A stretch of DNA of 64,000 nucleotides, from assembly GCA_946546945.1 (NCBI GenBank), contig CAMNOU010000005.1, positions 1 to 64,000 on the forward strand, read 5' to 3'. Origin of the DNA: an uncultured Lachnospiraceae bacterium (GTDB lineage: Bacteria > Bacillota > Clostridia > Lachnospirales > Lachnospiraceae). Positions 20,233-28,495 of this stretch are shown here, one piece after another (position 1 is the stretch's first letter; the number at the start of each line of letters is the position of its first letter). Position numbers and translations under genes: made by a program. The notes beneath the pieces were generated by a model, which worked only from the letters and a program-made list of their open reading frames with translations, searched no databases and was not told the DNA's origin.

Positions 20233-20781
20233 TTATTTCTGAGAGCGTCCGATCTCCAGACCTTTCTCAAATGCTTCTTTATTCAGCGGAAGCAGTTTTG
20301 CTTTCTTTGCGAGTTTGTGCTCGATCGTTCCCCATACGACCTCGGGGGAAACCACTTCTGTATAACCTACATAGACACCGAGCATGATGACATTTAAGAC
20401 TTTCGCATTTCCCATCTCAAGAGCCATCTCTGTAACAGGAGCCTTTACGACCTTCACGTCTGCTCTGTCTACCTCGTTCTCATCAACGATGGAGCTGTTG
20501 ATGAACAGGGTTCCGCCCTGTTTTAAGGTCGGCAGGAATTTTGCCAGGGACGGTCCGTTCATAACGATCAGATCATCCATCACATCGCCGAGAGGCGCTC
20601 CAACCAGGCCGTCAGAGATAACTACGAAGCAGTTTGCGGTACCGCCGCGCTGCTCAGCGCCGTATGACGGGAAGAAAGTTACGTTTTTATCTGTAGAATC
20701 GCAGGTAGCGGTAGCAAGGAATTTACCAAGTGTCATAACACCCTGTCCGCCGAATCCGGCAACGCATAAATTTGTTTCCAT
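20233..20781 (-). CDS. 2-oxoacid:ferredoxin oxidoreductase, gamma subunit
   Basis: 182 residues with the gamma-domain opening CVAGFGGQGVMTLGK. It is the fourth gene of a delta-alpha-beta-gamma operon for a four-subunit pyruvate/2-ketoisovalerate/2-oxoglutarate:ferredoxin oxidoreductase, which decarboxylates a 2-oxoacid to acyl-CoA while reducing ferredoxin. AAGGAGG precedes the ATG. The 13-bp gap from the beta gene suggests co-translation. Substrate specificity (branched chain or other) is not readable here. Confidence 0.9.
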   Translation of the reverse strand: METNLCVAGFGGQGVMTLGKFLATATCDSTDKNVTFFPSYGAEQRGGTANCFVVISDGLVGAPLGDVMDDLIVMNGPSLAKFLPTLKQGGTLFINSSIVDENEVDRADVKVVKAPVTEMALEMGNAKVLNVIMLGVYVGYTEVVSPEVVWGTIEHKLAKKAKLLPLNKEAFEKGLEIGRSQK

Positions 20782-20794
20782 ATATTCTTCCTCC

Positions 20795-21541
20795 TTATCT
20801 ATCTCTAATCACGCCAAGCGGATACTCCGGAAGCATCTTCTGCTCGATGAAGTCCAGCGCATCCAGCGGCTCAAGGCCCCAGTTCGTCGGGCAGCTTGTA
20901 ACGATCTCGACCATGGAAAAGCCCTTGCCGTCGATCTGGTTCTGGAATGCCTTATGGATAGCCTTTTTGGTCTTAATAACATTCTGCGGTGTGTTGCAGC
21001 TGGTTCTCTCCAGATATGCGGGAGCGGTCAGCTGATCCAGGATCTCACACATATGCATCGGGTAGCCGTGCTCTTCTGCAATACGTCCCTTCGGAGCCGT
21101 GGAAGCCTTCATGCCGATCAGTGTGGTCGGTGCCATCTGTCCGCCGGTCATGCCATAGATACCATTGTTGATAAAGATAACGGTAATGTTCTCGCCGCGG
21201 TTTGCAGCCGATACAGACTCAGCAAGACCGATGGAAGCGAAATCTCCGTCACCCTGATAGGTAAAATACAGGCTGTCAGGATTGACTCTCTTTAACCCGG
21301 TCGCTACCGCGCAGGCACGTCCGTGGGGAGCGGTGATCGTATCATATGCGATATAATCCATGTGAAGTCCGCAGCATCCGATACCGGTGATCATGACTGC
21401 TTTCTCGACAAGATTCATCTCCTCCAGAACCTCACCGATGAGTTTTACAACCGTACTGTGCATGCAGCCCGGGCAGAATCCGGATACTTTATCTTCCTGG
21501 ATTGTTTTTGTTCTTGAATAAATACATTTCATTTCATCCAT
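20795..21541 (-). CDS. 2-oxoacid:ferredoxin oxidoreductase, beta (TPP-binding) subunit
   Basis: 248 residues. Signature features are FCPGCMHSTV near residue 22, the TPP/Mg site GDGDFASIG near 100 and NNGIYGMTGGQMAPTT near 130. This subunit holds thiamine diphosphate, the site of 2-oxoacid decarboxylation. It follows the alpha gene by 16 bp with a GGAGG site and precedes gamma by 13 bp. Confidence 0.92.
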   Translation of the reverse strand: MDEMKCIYSRTKTIQEDKVSGFCPGCMHSTVVKLIGEVLEEMNLVEKAVMITGIGCCGLHMDYIAYDTITAPHGRACAVATGLKRVNPDSLYFTYQGDGDFASIGLAESVSAANRGENITVIFINNGIYGMTGGQMAPTTLIGMKASTAPKGRIAEEHGYPMHMCEILDQLTAPAYLERTSCNTPQNVIKTKKAIHKAFQNQIDGKGFSMVEIVTSCPTNWGLEPLDALDFIEQKMLPEYPLGVIRDR

Positions 21542-21557
21542 TATACGTATCCTCCTA

Positions 21558-22634
21558 TTATCCTAAAATCTTCTTTACAGCTTCAATCACTGCCTCACGG
21601 CTCATGATATTGCCGCCGGAGCACAGGCAGGTCTCAATCGGGGCACGATCCTTTACGCCCATGGTCACATCTTCAATGAACTGTGCCGGAATGGACATCT
21701 CAACATCCAGGATAGCCTTGCACTTGCTGTAGTCAATCTTGTCATATGAACTGTACGGGAACGGGCTGACCGTAATCGGACGGATCAAGCCAAGCTTGTA
21801 TCCTTCTGCGCGGAGCATGTCTACAACAGATCTGCAGATACGTCCGGAAATACCATAAGCGGTCAGAACCAGCTCAGCATCCTCAATCATATACTCCTCA
21901 ACCAGGATATCCTTATCCCAGGAATCATACATCTTCGCTGCCGCCTCGTTCCACTGCTGCATCTTAACGGTATCCCACTGACCGGGCTGGATCCAGGAAC
22001 GGTTCGCATAGTCAAGTTTATGTCCCTTACATGCCCAGACATCTTTCTTTGCGCGGATTTCTGCGATCTCTTCATCGGATTTCATCTCCGGAAGCTCCAC
22101 AGGCTCCATCATCGTTCCGATGACACCGTCTGCCAGAAGGAGAACAGGGTTCATATCTCTGTCTGCGTAATCAAATGCAGCATAGGTAAGATCTACTGCT
22201 TCCTGCACGGTAGAAGGAGCCAGAACCATCATCTTGAAGCCACCGTTTCCGGAAGCCTTGGTCGCCTGGAAGTAGTCCTGCTGTGCCGGCTGGATCGCGC
22301 CTACACCAGGGCCCCCTCTGGAAATATTTGCATACACGAGAGGCATACGGGCTGCTGCACAATAGGAAATACCTTCGCTCTTCAGCGAGATTCCCGGGCT
22401 GGAAGAGGATGTCATCGCTCTGCATCCGCCTGCCACTGCACCGTAAGCCATATTTACAGATGCAACCTCAGACTCGCCCTGAACGAATGTGCCGCCCACT
22501 TCCGGAAGTCTTCTGGAAAAATACTCCGGGATCTCATTCTGCGGTGTGATAGGATATCCGGCGAAAAATCTACAGCCGGCTCTAACTGCTGCTTCAGCGA
22601 TTGCCTCGCAACCTTTCATTAATACTCTTGCCAT
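21558..22634 (-). CDS. vorB: 2-oxoacid:ferredoxin oxidoreductase, alpha subunit (VorB/KorA type)
   Basis: 358 residues. The N-terminal CRFFAGYPITPQNEIPE and TSSSSPGISLKSEG motifs are typical of the VorB/KorA alpha subunit, which contributes to the TPP and CoA sites. The ATG follows AAGGAGG. It is 15 bp after the small ferredoxin gene. I use vorB as the family name; 3-methyl-2-oxobutanoate is the most usual annotated substrate but is not proven. Confidence 0.88.
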   Translation of the reverse strand: MARVLMKGCEAIAEAAVRAGCRFFAGYPITPQNEIPEYFSRRLPEVGGTFVQGESEVASVNMAYGAVAGGCRAMTSSSSPGISLKSEGISYCAAARMPLVYANISRGGPGVGAIQPAQQDYFQATKASGNGGFKMMVLAPSTVQEAVDLTYAAFDYADRDMNPVLLLADGVIGTMMEPVELPEMKSDEEIAEIRAKKDVWACKGHKLDYANRSWIQPGQWDTVKMQQWNEAAAKMYDSWDKDILVEEYMIEDAELVLTAYGISGRICRSVVDMLRAEGYKLGLIRPITVSPFPYSSYDKIDYSKCKAILDVEMSIPAQFIEDVTMGVKDRAPIETCLCSGGNIMSREAVIEAVKKILG

Positions 22635-22649
22635 AATTCTTCAACCTCC

Positions 22650-22853
22650 TTATTTGTAGATCTCTATCGCGCCGTCAGGACAGATGCGTCCACACATGCA
22701 ACAGGCGATACAGGCATCCATGTTTACCGGTTCTACATACTCATACCCTTTGGAGTTAACTTTTGTCCCGATGGCCAGTACGCCTTTCGGGCAAAACTTA
22801 ATGCAGTAACCGCAACTCTTACAGCGTTCTGATTTAACCACGATTTTTGCCAT
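22650..22853 (-). CDS. 2-oxoacid:ferredoxin oxidoreductase, delta subunit (2[4Fe-4S] ferredoxin)
   Basis: 67 residues with two CxxCxxCxxxCP clusters: CKSCGYCIKFCP (about residues 12-23) and CIACCMCGRICP (about 48-59). It passes electrons from the TPP site to external ferredoxin. AGGAGG lies nine bases before the ATG. It is the first subunit gene and lies 85 bp after the P-loop ATPase gene, which may share its transcript. Confidence 0.93.
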   Translation of the reverse strand: MAKIVVKSERCKSCGYCIKFCPKGVLAIGTKVNSKGYEYVEPVNMDACIACCMCGRICPDGAIEIYK

Positions 22854-22938
22854 TTTGATTAAATCCTCCTCTCAATAAACTTGTTTGAAATATTACAAAA
22901 CGCCAAATCCAGCCAGCGTTATGTGTCAGTGTTTGATT

Positions 22939-23676
22939 CTATCCTCTCCCCGGAATCGGCTGACCGTTCGGAAATTGCTGTTCCGCCAGCAGCCAGGGAT
23001 AGGTCAGATACAGATGGATCGGAAAAACGGGAGTGTCAGAGGAATCTTTTACCTCCTCGTATAAGTCCTCCCGTACGCAGGCAAAATCCACCTGAATATA
23101 GGGAGCCATCATTTCTTCCATCTTCTTCATGCCTTCGATAAACTCCGCCTTTGTCGTCGTAAGACCGTTATTCGGATTATTCACCATGTGAAGTCTGCCC
23201 AGCTGAATATGCGAAACACCGAGGATCTTGCCCAGGGTCTCATCAATATGTTCAATATCATTTGACCAGGGCCGGTAGGCATTCAGCACATAATAGACGA
23301 TGGTCGTATCCTTGTTCAGCTTAGGGGCATACCCGCCCACGGAGCGGGCTCCGATATAATCTCCGCCGACATCCATGATCACGTAGCAGCTCTCATCCTT
23401 CAAAAGCATGTTCACTCCGCCGACCACCGTGGGCGCATCCATGAACTGCTCCTCATAATGAAAGATAACGCCTGCTTCCTCCAGCTGTTCACACACATCT
23501 CTGGAGCGGAACAGCGGCTTGGTCATATCCATATCAAAAAAATGTACCGGTTTATCCGCGAGATCCACCAGCCATTTCGCAAAGTTGATCGCGATCTCGC
23601 TCTTACCGCTGCCGGCTTCGCCGACAAAAACAAAATTCACATGTTCGCCAATCAATGTCTTCAACGTATCCAACAT
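22939..23676 (-). CDS. P-loop ATPase of unknown role upstream of the oxidoreductase operon
   Basis: 245 residues from the ATG at 23676, six bases after a GAGG site; the longer frame to 23757 has no ribosome site. A Walker A FVGEAGSGKSEIA is near residue 17 and MDMTKPLFRSRD and VIMDVGGDYIGA follow, resembling MinD/SIMIBI-class NTPases. No membrane segment. Genes of this kind are seen next to 2-oxoacid oxidoreductase operons in Lachnospiraceae to my recollection, but no function is established; a role in assembly or metal insertion is speculation. Confidence 0.75.
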   Translation of the reverse strand: MLDTLKTLIGEHVNFVFVGEAGSGKSEIAINFAKWLVDLADKPVHFFDMDMTKPLFRSRDVCEQLEEAGVIFHYEEQFMDAPTVVGGVNMLLKDESCYVIMDVGGDYIGARSVGGYAPKLNKDTTIVYYVLNAYRPWSNDIEHIDETLGKILGVSHIQLGRLHMVNNPNNGLTTTKAEFIEGMKKMEEMMAPYIQVDFACVREDLYEEVKDSSDTPVFPIHLYLTYPWLLAEQQFPNGQPIPGRG

Positions 23677-23800
23677 AGAGAACCTCATTTTCCAAAACTT
23701 CGTCACTATGTATATAATACTACACTTGCTGCAGTTAGTCACTACTTTTTTGCACAAAAATATAAGAAATATTTTGCATGATATAATATTTCGGCTCAGA

Positions 23801-23828
23801 AAAAGGACTGCCGGGGCAGCCCTTTTTT
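23801..23828. terminator. Bidirectional terminator
   Basis: Hairpin AAAGGACTGC, loop CGGG, GCAGCCCTTT with one mismatch, flanked by A-run and T-run. It follows the hydroxyacid dehydrogenase on the minus strand. The adjacent AT-rich stretch to 23676 contains the presumed promoter of the ATPase gene. Confidence 0.75.
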
Positions 23829-23843
23829 CTTGTTATTTCTTTC

Positions 23844-24785
23844 TTACATCACATTCTGCGGCGTGCCTTTCAGGTACTGAGCTACGTTTTCAAATGCGAT
23901 AACAGCACGCTTCACCATGGCCTCTTTGCTTGCAAATGCCACATGCGGGGTAAGCAGGGTGTGCTTTGCCGTAATCAGCGGATGCGTCCTCGCGATCGGC
24001 GGCTCTGTCTCAAATACATCGATGCAGGCTCCGGCGATTCTGTCCTGATTCAGCGCATCAGCAAGAGCCTGGCTGTCAAGCACCGGCCCTCTCGCCAGGT
24101 TGATCAGCACTGCCGTCTTCTTCATCAGTGCGATTTTCTCTGCGCTGATCATATTCTTTGTACCTGCGTTCGACGGAACATGAAGCGAGATAATATCGCT
24201 CTCACGCATCAATTCATCCAGAGATACATAACGGATACCTTCCAGATCCTTTTCCGTCCGGCTGTACGCAATCACCTCACACCCAAAGGCCTGTGCAATC
24301 TTTGCCACCCTGGTGCCGATTGCCCCGGTTCCGACAACTCCGAACGTCTTTCCTTCAAGCTCACAGCCAATCAGACCTGCCAGTGTTCCCTCATTTCTGG
24401 TCGCGTGATCACATTCGGGAATGTTCCGGTACAGACTGATCAGCATTCCGAACACCAGATCCGCCACCGCCGCCGTCGAATAGCCGGCGCAGTTGCTTAC
24501 CGTGATATTCCTCTCACGGCATGCATCCATCGCAATATGATCAATTCCGGTAAACGCCACATCCAGATATTTCAGGTTCTCACATCCCCGGATCACTTCC
24601 GCGTTCAGCGGATTGTTAGCATTAATAATGATATCTGCGTCCTTCCCGCGTTCAATCAATTCCTCTGTGTCCGTTGTCTTCGTGTCATAATAAACAATCT
24701 CAACAGATCCTTTTAATGCTTCTTCTGCCATTGCAAGCAGTTTTTCTTTGTCCACTCCCAGTGGTTCCATGATGACCAGTTTCAT
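23844..24785 (-). CDS. D-2-hydroxyacid dehydrogenase (NAD-dependent)
   Basis: 313 residues from the ATG after GGGAGGGGG. The NAD fold motif GVVGTGAIGTRVAKIA lies near residue 145. Catalytic residues are visible as Arg in NLARGPV, Glu in FETEPP and His in LTPHVAFAS. The family reduces 2-ketoacids to D-2-hydroxyacids or acts on phosphoglycerate, glycerate or phosphonates; the substrate cannot be read here. It stands alone, divergent from the hydrolase gene. Confidence 0.9.
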   Translation of the reverse strand: MKLVIMEPLGVDKEKLLAMAEEALKGSVEIVYYDTKTTDTEELIERGKDADIIINANNPLNAEVIRGCENLKYLDVAFTGIDHIAMDACRERNITVSNCAGYSTAAVADLVFGMLISLYRNIPECDHATRNEGTLAGLIGCELEGKTFGVVGTGAIGTRVAKIAQAFGCEVIAYSRTEKDLEGIRYVSLDELMRESDIISLHVPSNAGTKNMISAEKIALMKKTAVLINLARGPVLDSQALADALNQDRIAGACIDVFETEPPIARTHPLITAKHTLLTPHVAFASKEAMVKRAVIAFENVAQYLKGTPQNVM

Positions 24786-24903
24786 ACAATACCCCCTCCC
24801 GGAATCTCTGCTCCATAATTTTTTGATCATAAAGCCAGTATATCATTAATTTCCACAGAAGTGAAGCAGGCAGGCAAGTGAAATTAGAGCCCGTTTTTTT
24901 CTC

Positions 24904-24941
24904 TTACTGTAGAATTCTGATTTTCTTCTTTTTTACAGTAA
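24904..24941. repeat. Inverted repeat TTACTGTA / TACAGTAA before the hydrolase promoter
   Basis: Two 8-bp arms (24904-24911 and 24934-24941) separated by 22 bases lie about 40 bp before the -35 box. The arm resembles the TTTACTGT unit of the tandem operator at 51.07-51.16 kb. It could be an operator; chance is possible in this AT-rich spacer. Confidence 0.4.
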
Positions 24942-24977
24942 CATCTATGGATTCGGTGTGATTTATGCCCCAGATGC

Positions 24978-25006
24978 TTGAACATCGGAAGTATATTCGA
25001 TATAAT
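24978..25006 (+). promoter_or_regulatory. Strong sigma-A promoter of the hydrolase gene
   Basis: TTGAAC, 17 bases, TATAAT, 39 bp before the ATG. This is among the best matches in the window. Confidence 0.75.
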
Positions 25007-25045
25007 ATAAAATGTTTAATGACATAAAGAAAGAGGGGTTTTACT

Positions 25046-25855
25046 ATGGAAGAAAACATCAAATACGTTCCGAATGCCGGCCAGACCTATCAGCCGATCA
25101 AAGACAATATTCACATTGAGCTGATGCCGTTTGAGCATCCGGCAAAACCGGATCCGCTTTTACCCGAAGTGGAACTGACAGAGGAAGCGATTGCAAAGGG
25201 ATATGTGCTCCCTTCACAGAAGCAGCATTTTCTGCCCGGCGTGACAGCCGAAATGATCGACTGGTTCTGGGCAAACATGGAGAAGGGATATTATCTGTGG
25301 GCTCCGGGCTCCCACAAGAAGTTTACCTGGGTGAAATCACCTGCAGAAGTCGGATTTGAGGACTCCGTACACATGATTGCCGAAACTGTCGGCAAGGGAA
25401 TTCCTGTATTTGGCGGCGAAGGCGTTCAGATCCACCGCCTGAAACTGACCGAATTCTTCCCTCTGAAGACCAGCCTGAAACATGTTCTCTGCGAGGGTGT
25501 CTTCAATGATATCGGAGAATTTGTAGATTCCACGATCCATATGTGGGAGGATGTCGAGGGCGGTATCGTACACATCACGGCTACCGTAGCCAACTCAAAA
25601 TGCTCCATGCCTCCCGGATTCGTGCTTGATATGATCAAAGAAAACCCGGATTTCAAACCGACTCCCAACTGGGCAACCGATCACGAGGATTATGAAGCAA
25701 GCCAGTGGCCCATCTTCCTTCCGACCCTGTACAATCTCTGGAAAAACCATCCGGATCCTTCCCAGAATGTACAATGCAATCTGGAAGCTTATAAGGGCGA
25801 AGACGGAAAATTCCATTACGTGGCCGAAAACGGTCCGGTCAAAATCTCCAAATAA
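25046..25855 (+). CDS. Phloretin / 2,4-diacetylphloroglucinol hydrolase (PhlG) family protein
   Basis: 269 residues. The overall sequence resembles PhlG and the phloretin hydrolase of Eubacterium ramulus, enzymes that cut the C-C bond between an acyl group and a phloroglucinol ring. Landmarks are EMIDWFWANMEKGYYLW near residue 69, PGSHKKFTW near 87 and an HxxxE pair (H213, E217) matching the zinc ligand spacing known for PhlG. RBS AGAGGGG precedes the ATG, with a strong promoter. It is monocistronic. Real substrate unknown; an acyl-phenol of dietary origin is a plausible inference. Confidence 0.75.
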   Translation: MEENIKYVPNAGQTYQPIKDNIHIELMPFEHPAKPDPLLPEVELTEEAIAKGYVLPSQKQHFLPGVTAEMIDWFWANMEKGYYLWAPGSHKKFTWVKSPAEVGFEDSVHMIAETVGKGIPVFGGEGVQIHRLKLTEFFPLKTSLKHVLCEGVFNDIGEFVDSTIHMWEDVEGGIVHITATVANSKCSMPPGFVLDMIKENPDFKPTPNWATDHEDYEASQWPIFLPTLYNLWKNHPDPSQNVQCNLEAYKGEDGKFHYVAENGPVKISK

Positions 25856-25860
25856 ATCAC

Positions 25861-25908
25861 ACAGGGGCATCCCGCCGGCAAAAGTCAGCGGATGCCCCTG
25901 TTCTTTCT
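25861..25908. terminator. Terminator of the hydrolase gene
   Basis: Perfect 11-bp inverted repeat CAGGGGCATCC / GGATGCCCCTG with a 17-base loop, then TTCTTTCTTTT. It lies between convergent genes. Confidence 0.75.
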
Positions 25909-25914
25909 TTTGAA

Positions 25915-26340
25915 TTACAGGAACCGGAAAATATTCAGTCCGGAAACCTCCGTATCATGCAGGCGTTCTACCTGACCATTGATCTTTCTGACGATAATCT
26001 CACTGGTGGCGGAAATACGGCACTCATTGAGATGTCCGCCGCGGACAGCCATCGCCTCATCGCAGAGATTGATATGCAAGTGAAGATAAACCTCTCCGTC
26101 CTTCGTTGTAATGTTGCCAATCAGTGATGTAATCTCCATTGGCCCGTTCAGCTCAGTTTTGTGATACTGCCGTTCTCCCACATTGTACAATCCGATCACC
26201 GCATGATCTGCCGCTCCCAGACCCTCCAGGGTTCCCAGACGCACCTGTTCCTTCTTGCAAAACTCCGTGATGGATGCAATGATTTCATCACCCCGGTCCA
26301 GACGTATTACATAAGTATCTTCAAATCTTCTATATTCCAT
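25915..26340 (-). CDS. PPC (DUF296) domain protein
   Basis: 141 residues, one complete PPC domain. The YLHLHINLCDEAMAVRGGHL region (residues about 83-102) carries the family's conserved His cluster and GGHL turn. Bacterial PPC proteins are small trimeric proteins of unclear function, sometimes called DNA-binding by analogy with plant AT-hook proteins; no AT-hook is present. Last gene of the minus-strand run starting near 30.1 kb. Confidence 0.85.
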   Translation of the reverse strand: MEYRRFEDTYVIRLDRGDEIIASITEFCKKEQVRLGTLEGLGAADHAVIGLYNVGERQYHKTELNGPMEITSLIGNITTKDGEVYLHLHINLCDEAMAVRGGHLNECRISATSEIIVRKINGQVERLHDTEVSGLNIFRFL

Positions 26341-26385
26341 ACCGTATTTGCCTCCTCTCCATATATTGCAGGCGTTTTCCGGCTG

Positions 26386-26619
26386 CTACTGCTGCGGATG
26401 TGCGTTCAGCCACGCTATGATGTCTGCGCTCTCATACATCGGCTGTCCATCGATGAAAAGGCAGGGAACCTGCTGCTTTCCGCCTTCTGCAATCAGCCTC
26501 TGTCTGAATGCTTCATTCTCATTAATATCACACAATTCCACATCTGTCCTGCCTTCGATTGCCGCCATGACACGCCGGCAGTACGGGCAGCTGTCCATTT
26601 TGAATAATTCCAGTTTCAT
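26386..26619 (-). CDS. Glutaredoxin-like thioredoxin-fold protein
   Basis: 77 residues from the ATG at 26619, eleven bases after AAAGGAG; an upstream ATG overlaps that ribosome site. The redox motif CPYC is at residues 9-12 and a VPCLFIDG cis-proline loop near 52. It likely reduces disulfides or mixed thiols in the cytoplasm. Position next to larE is suggestive since LarE chemistry uses cysteine sulfur, but a link is inference. Confidence 0.85.
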   Translation of the reverse strand: MKLELFKMDSCPYCRRVMAAIEGRTDVELCDINENEAFRQRLIAEGGKQQVPCLFIDGQPMYESADIIAWLNAHPQQ

Positions 26620-26664
26620 ATCTGTCTTGTCTCCTTTCACTTCTGTTCCTCTCTGTCAGTCTTC

Positions 26665-27480
26665 TTAAGACAGTGTTTCATTCATGCTTCCGGTCCGGTA
26701 ACCCTTCAGATCCATCGTCACATAGGTGAATCCATATTCCGTAAGCTTCTGCACGATTTCACTTCGGATCCGCGGTTCCATCAGCTTATCAAACTCTTCC
26801 GGTAAAACCTCGATTCTTGCCATTTCCCCGTGAATACGCACACGGAACTGATGAAATCCCAGATTCAGCATCTGCTGTTCCGCCCGGTCGACCATGGCAA
26901 GTTTTTCTTTCGTAATCATCTCCCCGTATACAAAGCGGGAAGCAAGACAGGCAAACGACGGCTTCTCCCAGGTCGGAAGTCCCAGGATTTTTGAAAGCCG
27001 GCGGATTTCCTCCTTATAAAGCCCCGCCTTCCGCAAAGGGCTTTTTATGCCAAGCTCTTGAATGGCCTGATGCCCCGGACGGTAATCGGACTCGTCATCC
27101 ATATTGGAGCCTTCGACCACACAGTCGATTCCCTGCTTGTTCGCAGTTGAAAGAAATGCTTCAAATAACGCGTGTTTACAATAATAGCACCGGTTCGGCG
27201 GATTCTTAACGAAGTTCTCTATTTCAAGTTCGTCAAACGCACAAACAATCTGCCGGATTCCCTCTTGATTGCAGAACTCCTTCGCCTCCGCGAGTTCCCT
27301 CCCGGGGAAAAAGGAAGAACGGGCCGTCAGCGCGATTGCATTCTCCTGCAGAACATCGTGCGCCACTTTCAGCAAAAGCGTGGAATCCACACCGCTCGAA
27401 TAAGCTACAGCTACACGTCCCAGGCTTCTCAGATATTCTTTCAGTGCCTCGTATTTTTTCTCCAGAAGTTCATTCATCAT
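26665..27480 (-). CDS. larE: ATP-dependent sacrificial sulfur transferase LarE
   Basis: 271 residues. The PP-loop motif AYSSGVDSTLLLK is near residue 26. LarE activates the carboxylated nicotinate nucleotide and transfers sulfur in making the nickel-pincer cofactor of lactate racemase. Three cysteines, C98 and C101 in NRCYYCKH and C178 in SFACLASRF, match the pattern of LarE enzymes that carry a [4Fe-4S] cluster rather than sacrificing a cysteine. Start chosen at 27480 after GAAAGGACG. larB lies in the same run; larC and larA are not in the window. Confidence 0.92.
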   Translation of the reverse strand: MMNELLEKKYEALKEYLRSLGRVAVAYSSGVDSTLLLKVAHDVLQENAIALTARSSFFPGRELAEAKEFCNQEGIRQIVCAFDELEIENFVKNPPNRCYYCKHALFEAFLSTANKQGIDCVVEGSNMDDESDYRPGHQAIQELGIKSPLRKAGLYKEEIRRLSKILGLPTWEKPSFACLASRFVYGEMITKEKLAMVDRAEQQMLNLGFHQFRVRIHGEMARIEVLPEEFDKLMEPRIRSEIVQKLTEYGFTYVTMDLKGYRTGSMNETLS

Positions 27481-27562
27481 TTCTACGTCCTTTCTCCGCA
27501 ATCATATCTTAATAGTATGATTTAAAAGAGTATACCACGCAGTTTCTTTTTCTGCAATATTT

Positions 27563-28483
27563 TTATCCATTTGATATTCCGACCAGTACCGTCATGATGA
27601 TCAGACTGGCCACCGTAGACACGGAATTGGTAAATGCCGCCAGTTCTCCATCTCCGTGACAACGCTCAATAAATGCCGGCGCCATCGCTCCGATCGGGCA
27701 GAGCAAAAGCAATACCACGATTCTCCGGATCTCCAGAGAGAACGGAAGCACATGAAACATGATCACCGCAAGGACCGCCATGATTGCAAACCGGAATGCC
27801 AGGATCCGCACGGTGATTCCCCAGTCTGATTTTCTCCTGGGCGGCGTAAACAAAAGCCCCAGCATGAACATCGACAGAAAAGCATTCGCATTGGCAAGCG
27901 GACTGATAAAATCTATGACGGGTTCCGGAATGTGCACGTCGCATATGGAAATGATAAACATGATCAGATATACACAGATGGGAACCGACGAAAAGAACCG
28001 TTTCAAAAGATCTGCAAATCTGACCCGGACATTATCTCCGTCTGTTTTTAACAGAATCGATGTGAACGCATAGTTTCCGCTGGTCATCATGATGGAATTC
28101 CCGATATCGAACATCGCGCAGGCGACAGATCCGGCTGCGCCATAAAAAGCATTGATGATCGGCATACCGTAGCATCCGATATTAAACCCGGACACACAGA
28201 CCATATAATTGACACGGGTTGCCTTTTCCATCTTCGGCGTGAGCACATACATCAGAAAGTACGGTCCGAGCGACGCGCCTAATCCCAGCGCCACCAGAAG
28301 GCAGAGCGAAAGATCCCTCTCAAAGTTGGAAAACGCGGAAACGACCACGCAGGGAAGCGTACAGTTCATAATGATCTTCAGGACAATCAGAGAAAGTTCT
28401 TTCTTAAATAATCCCGCCCGCTTCAAAAAGTATGTAAAAAAAATGATAAACAAAAAAGAACAGGGTCTTATTAAAAAACTCAT
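27563..28483 (-). CDS. AEC (auxin efflux carrier) family permease
   Basis: 306 residues with about ten hydrophobic helices and the mid-protein break typical of the AEC/BART fold (SGFNIGCYGMPI near residue 112). Bacterial members export or import small carboxylates such as malate or lactate. Lying between larE and larB it is a candidate carrier for a hydroxyacid handled by a nickel-pincer enzyme; this is inferred from position only. Confidence 0.88.
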   Translation of the reverse strand: MSFLIRPCSFLFIIFFTYFLKRAGLFKKELSLIVLKIIMNCTLPCVVVSAFSNFERDLSLCLLVALGLGASLGPYFLMYVLTPKMEKATRVNYMVCVSGFNIGCYGMPIINAFYGAAGSVACAMFDIGNSIMMTSGNYAFTSILLKTDGDNVRVRFADLLKRFFSSVPICVYLIMFIISICDVHIPEPVIDFISPLANANAFLSMFMLGLLFTPPRRKSDWGITVRILAFRFAIMAVLAVIMFHVLPFSLEIRRIVVLLLLCPIGAMAPAFIERCHGDGELAAFTNSVSTVASLIIMTVLVGISNG

Positions 28484-28495
28484 TTCCGTTCCAAA

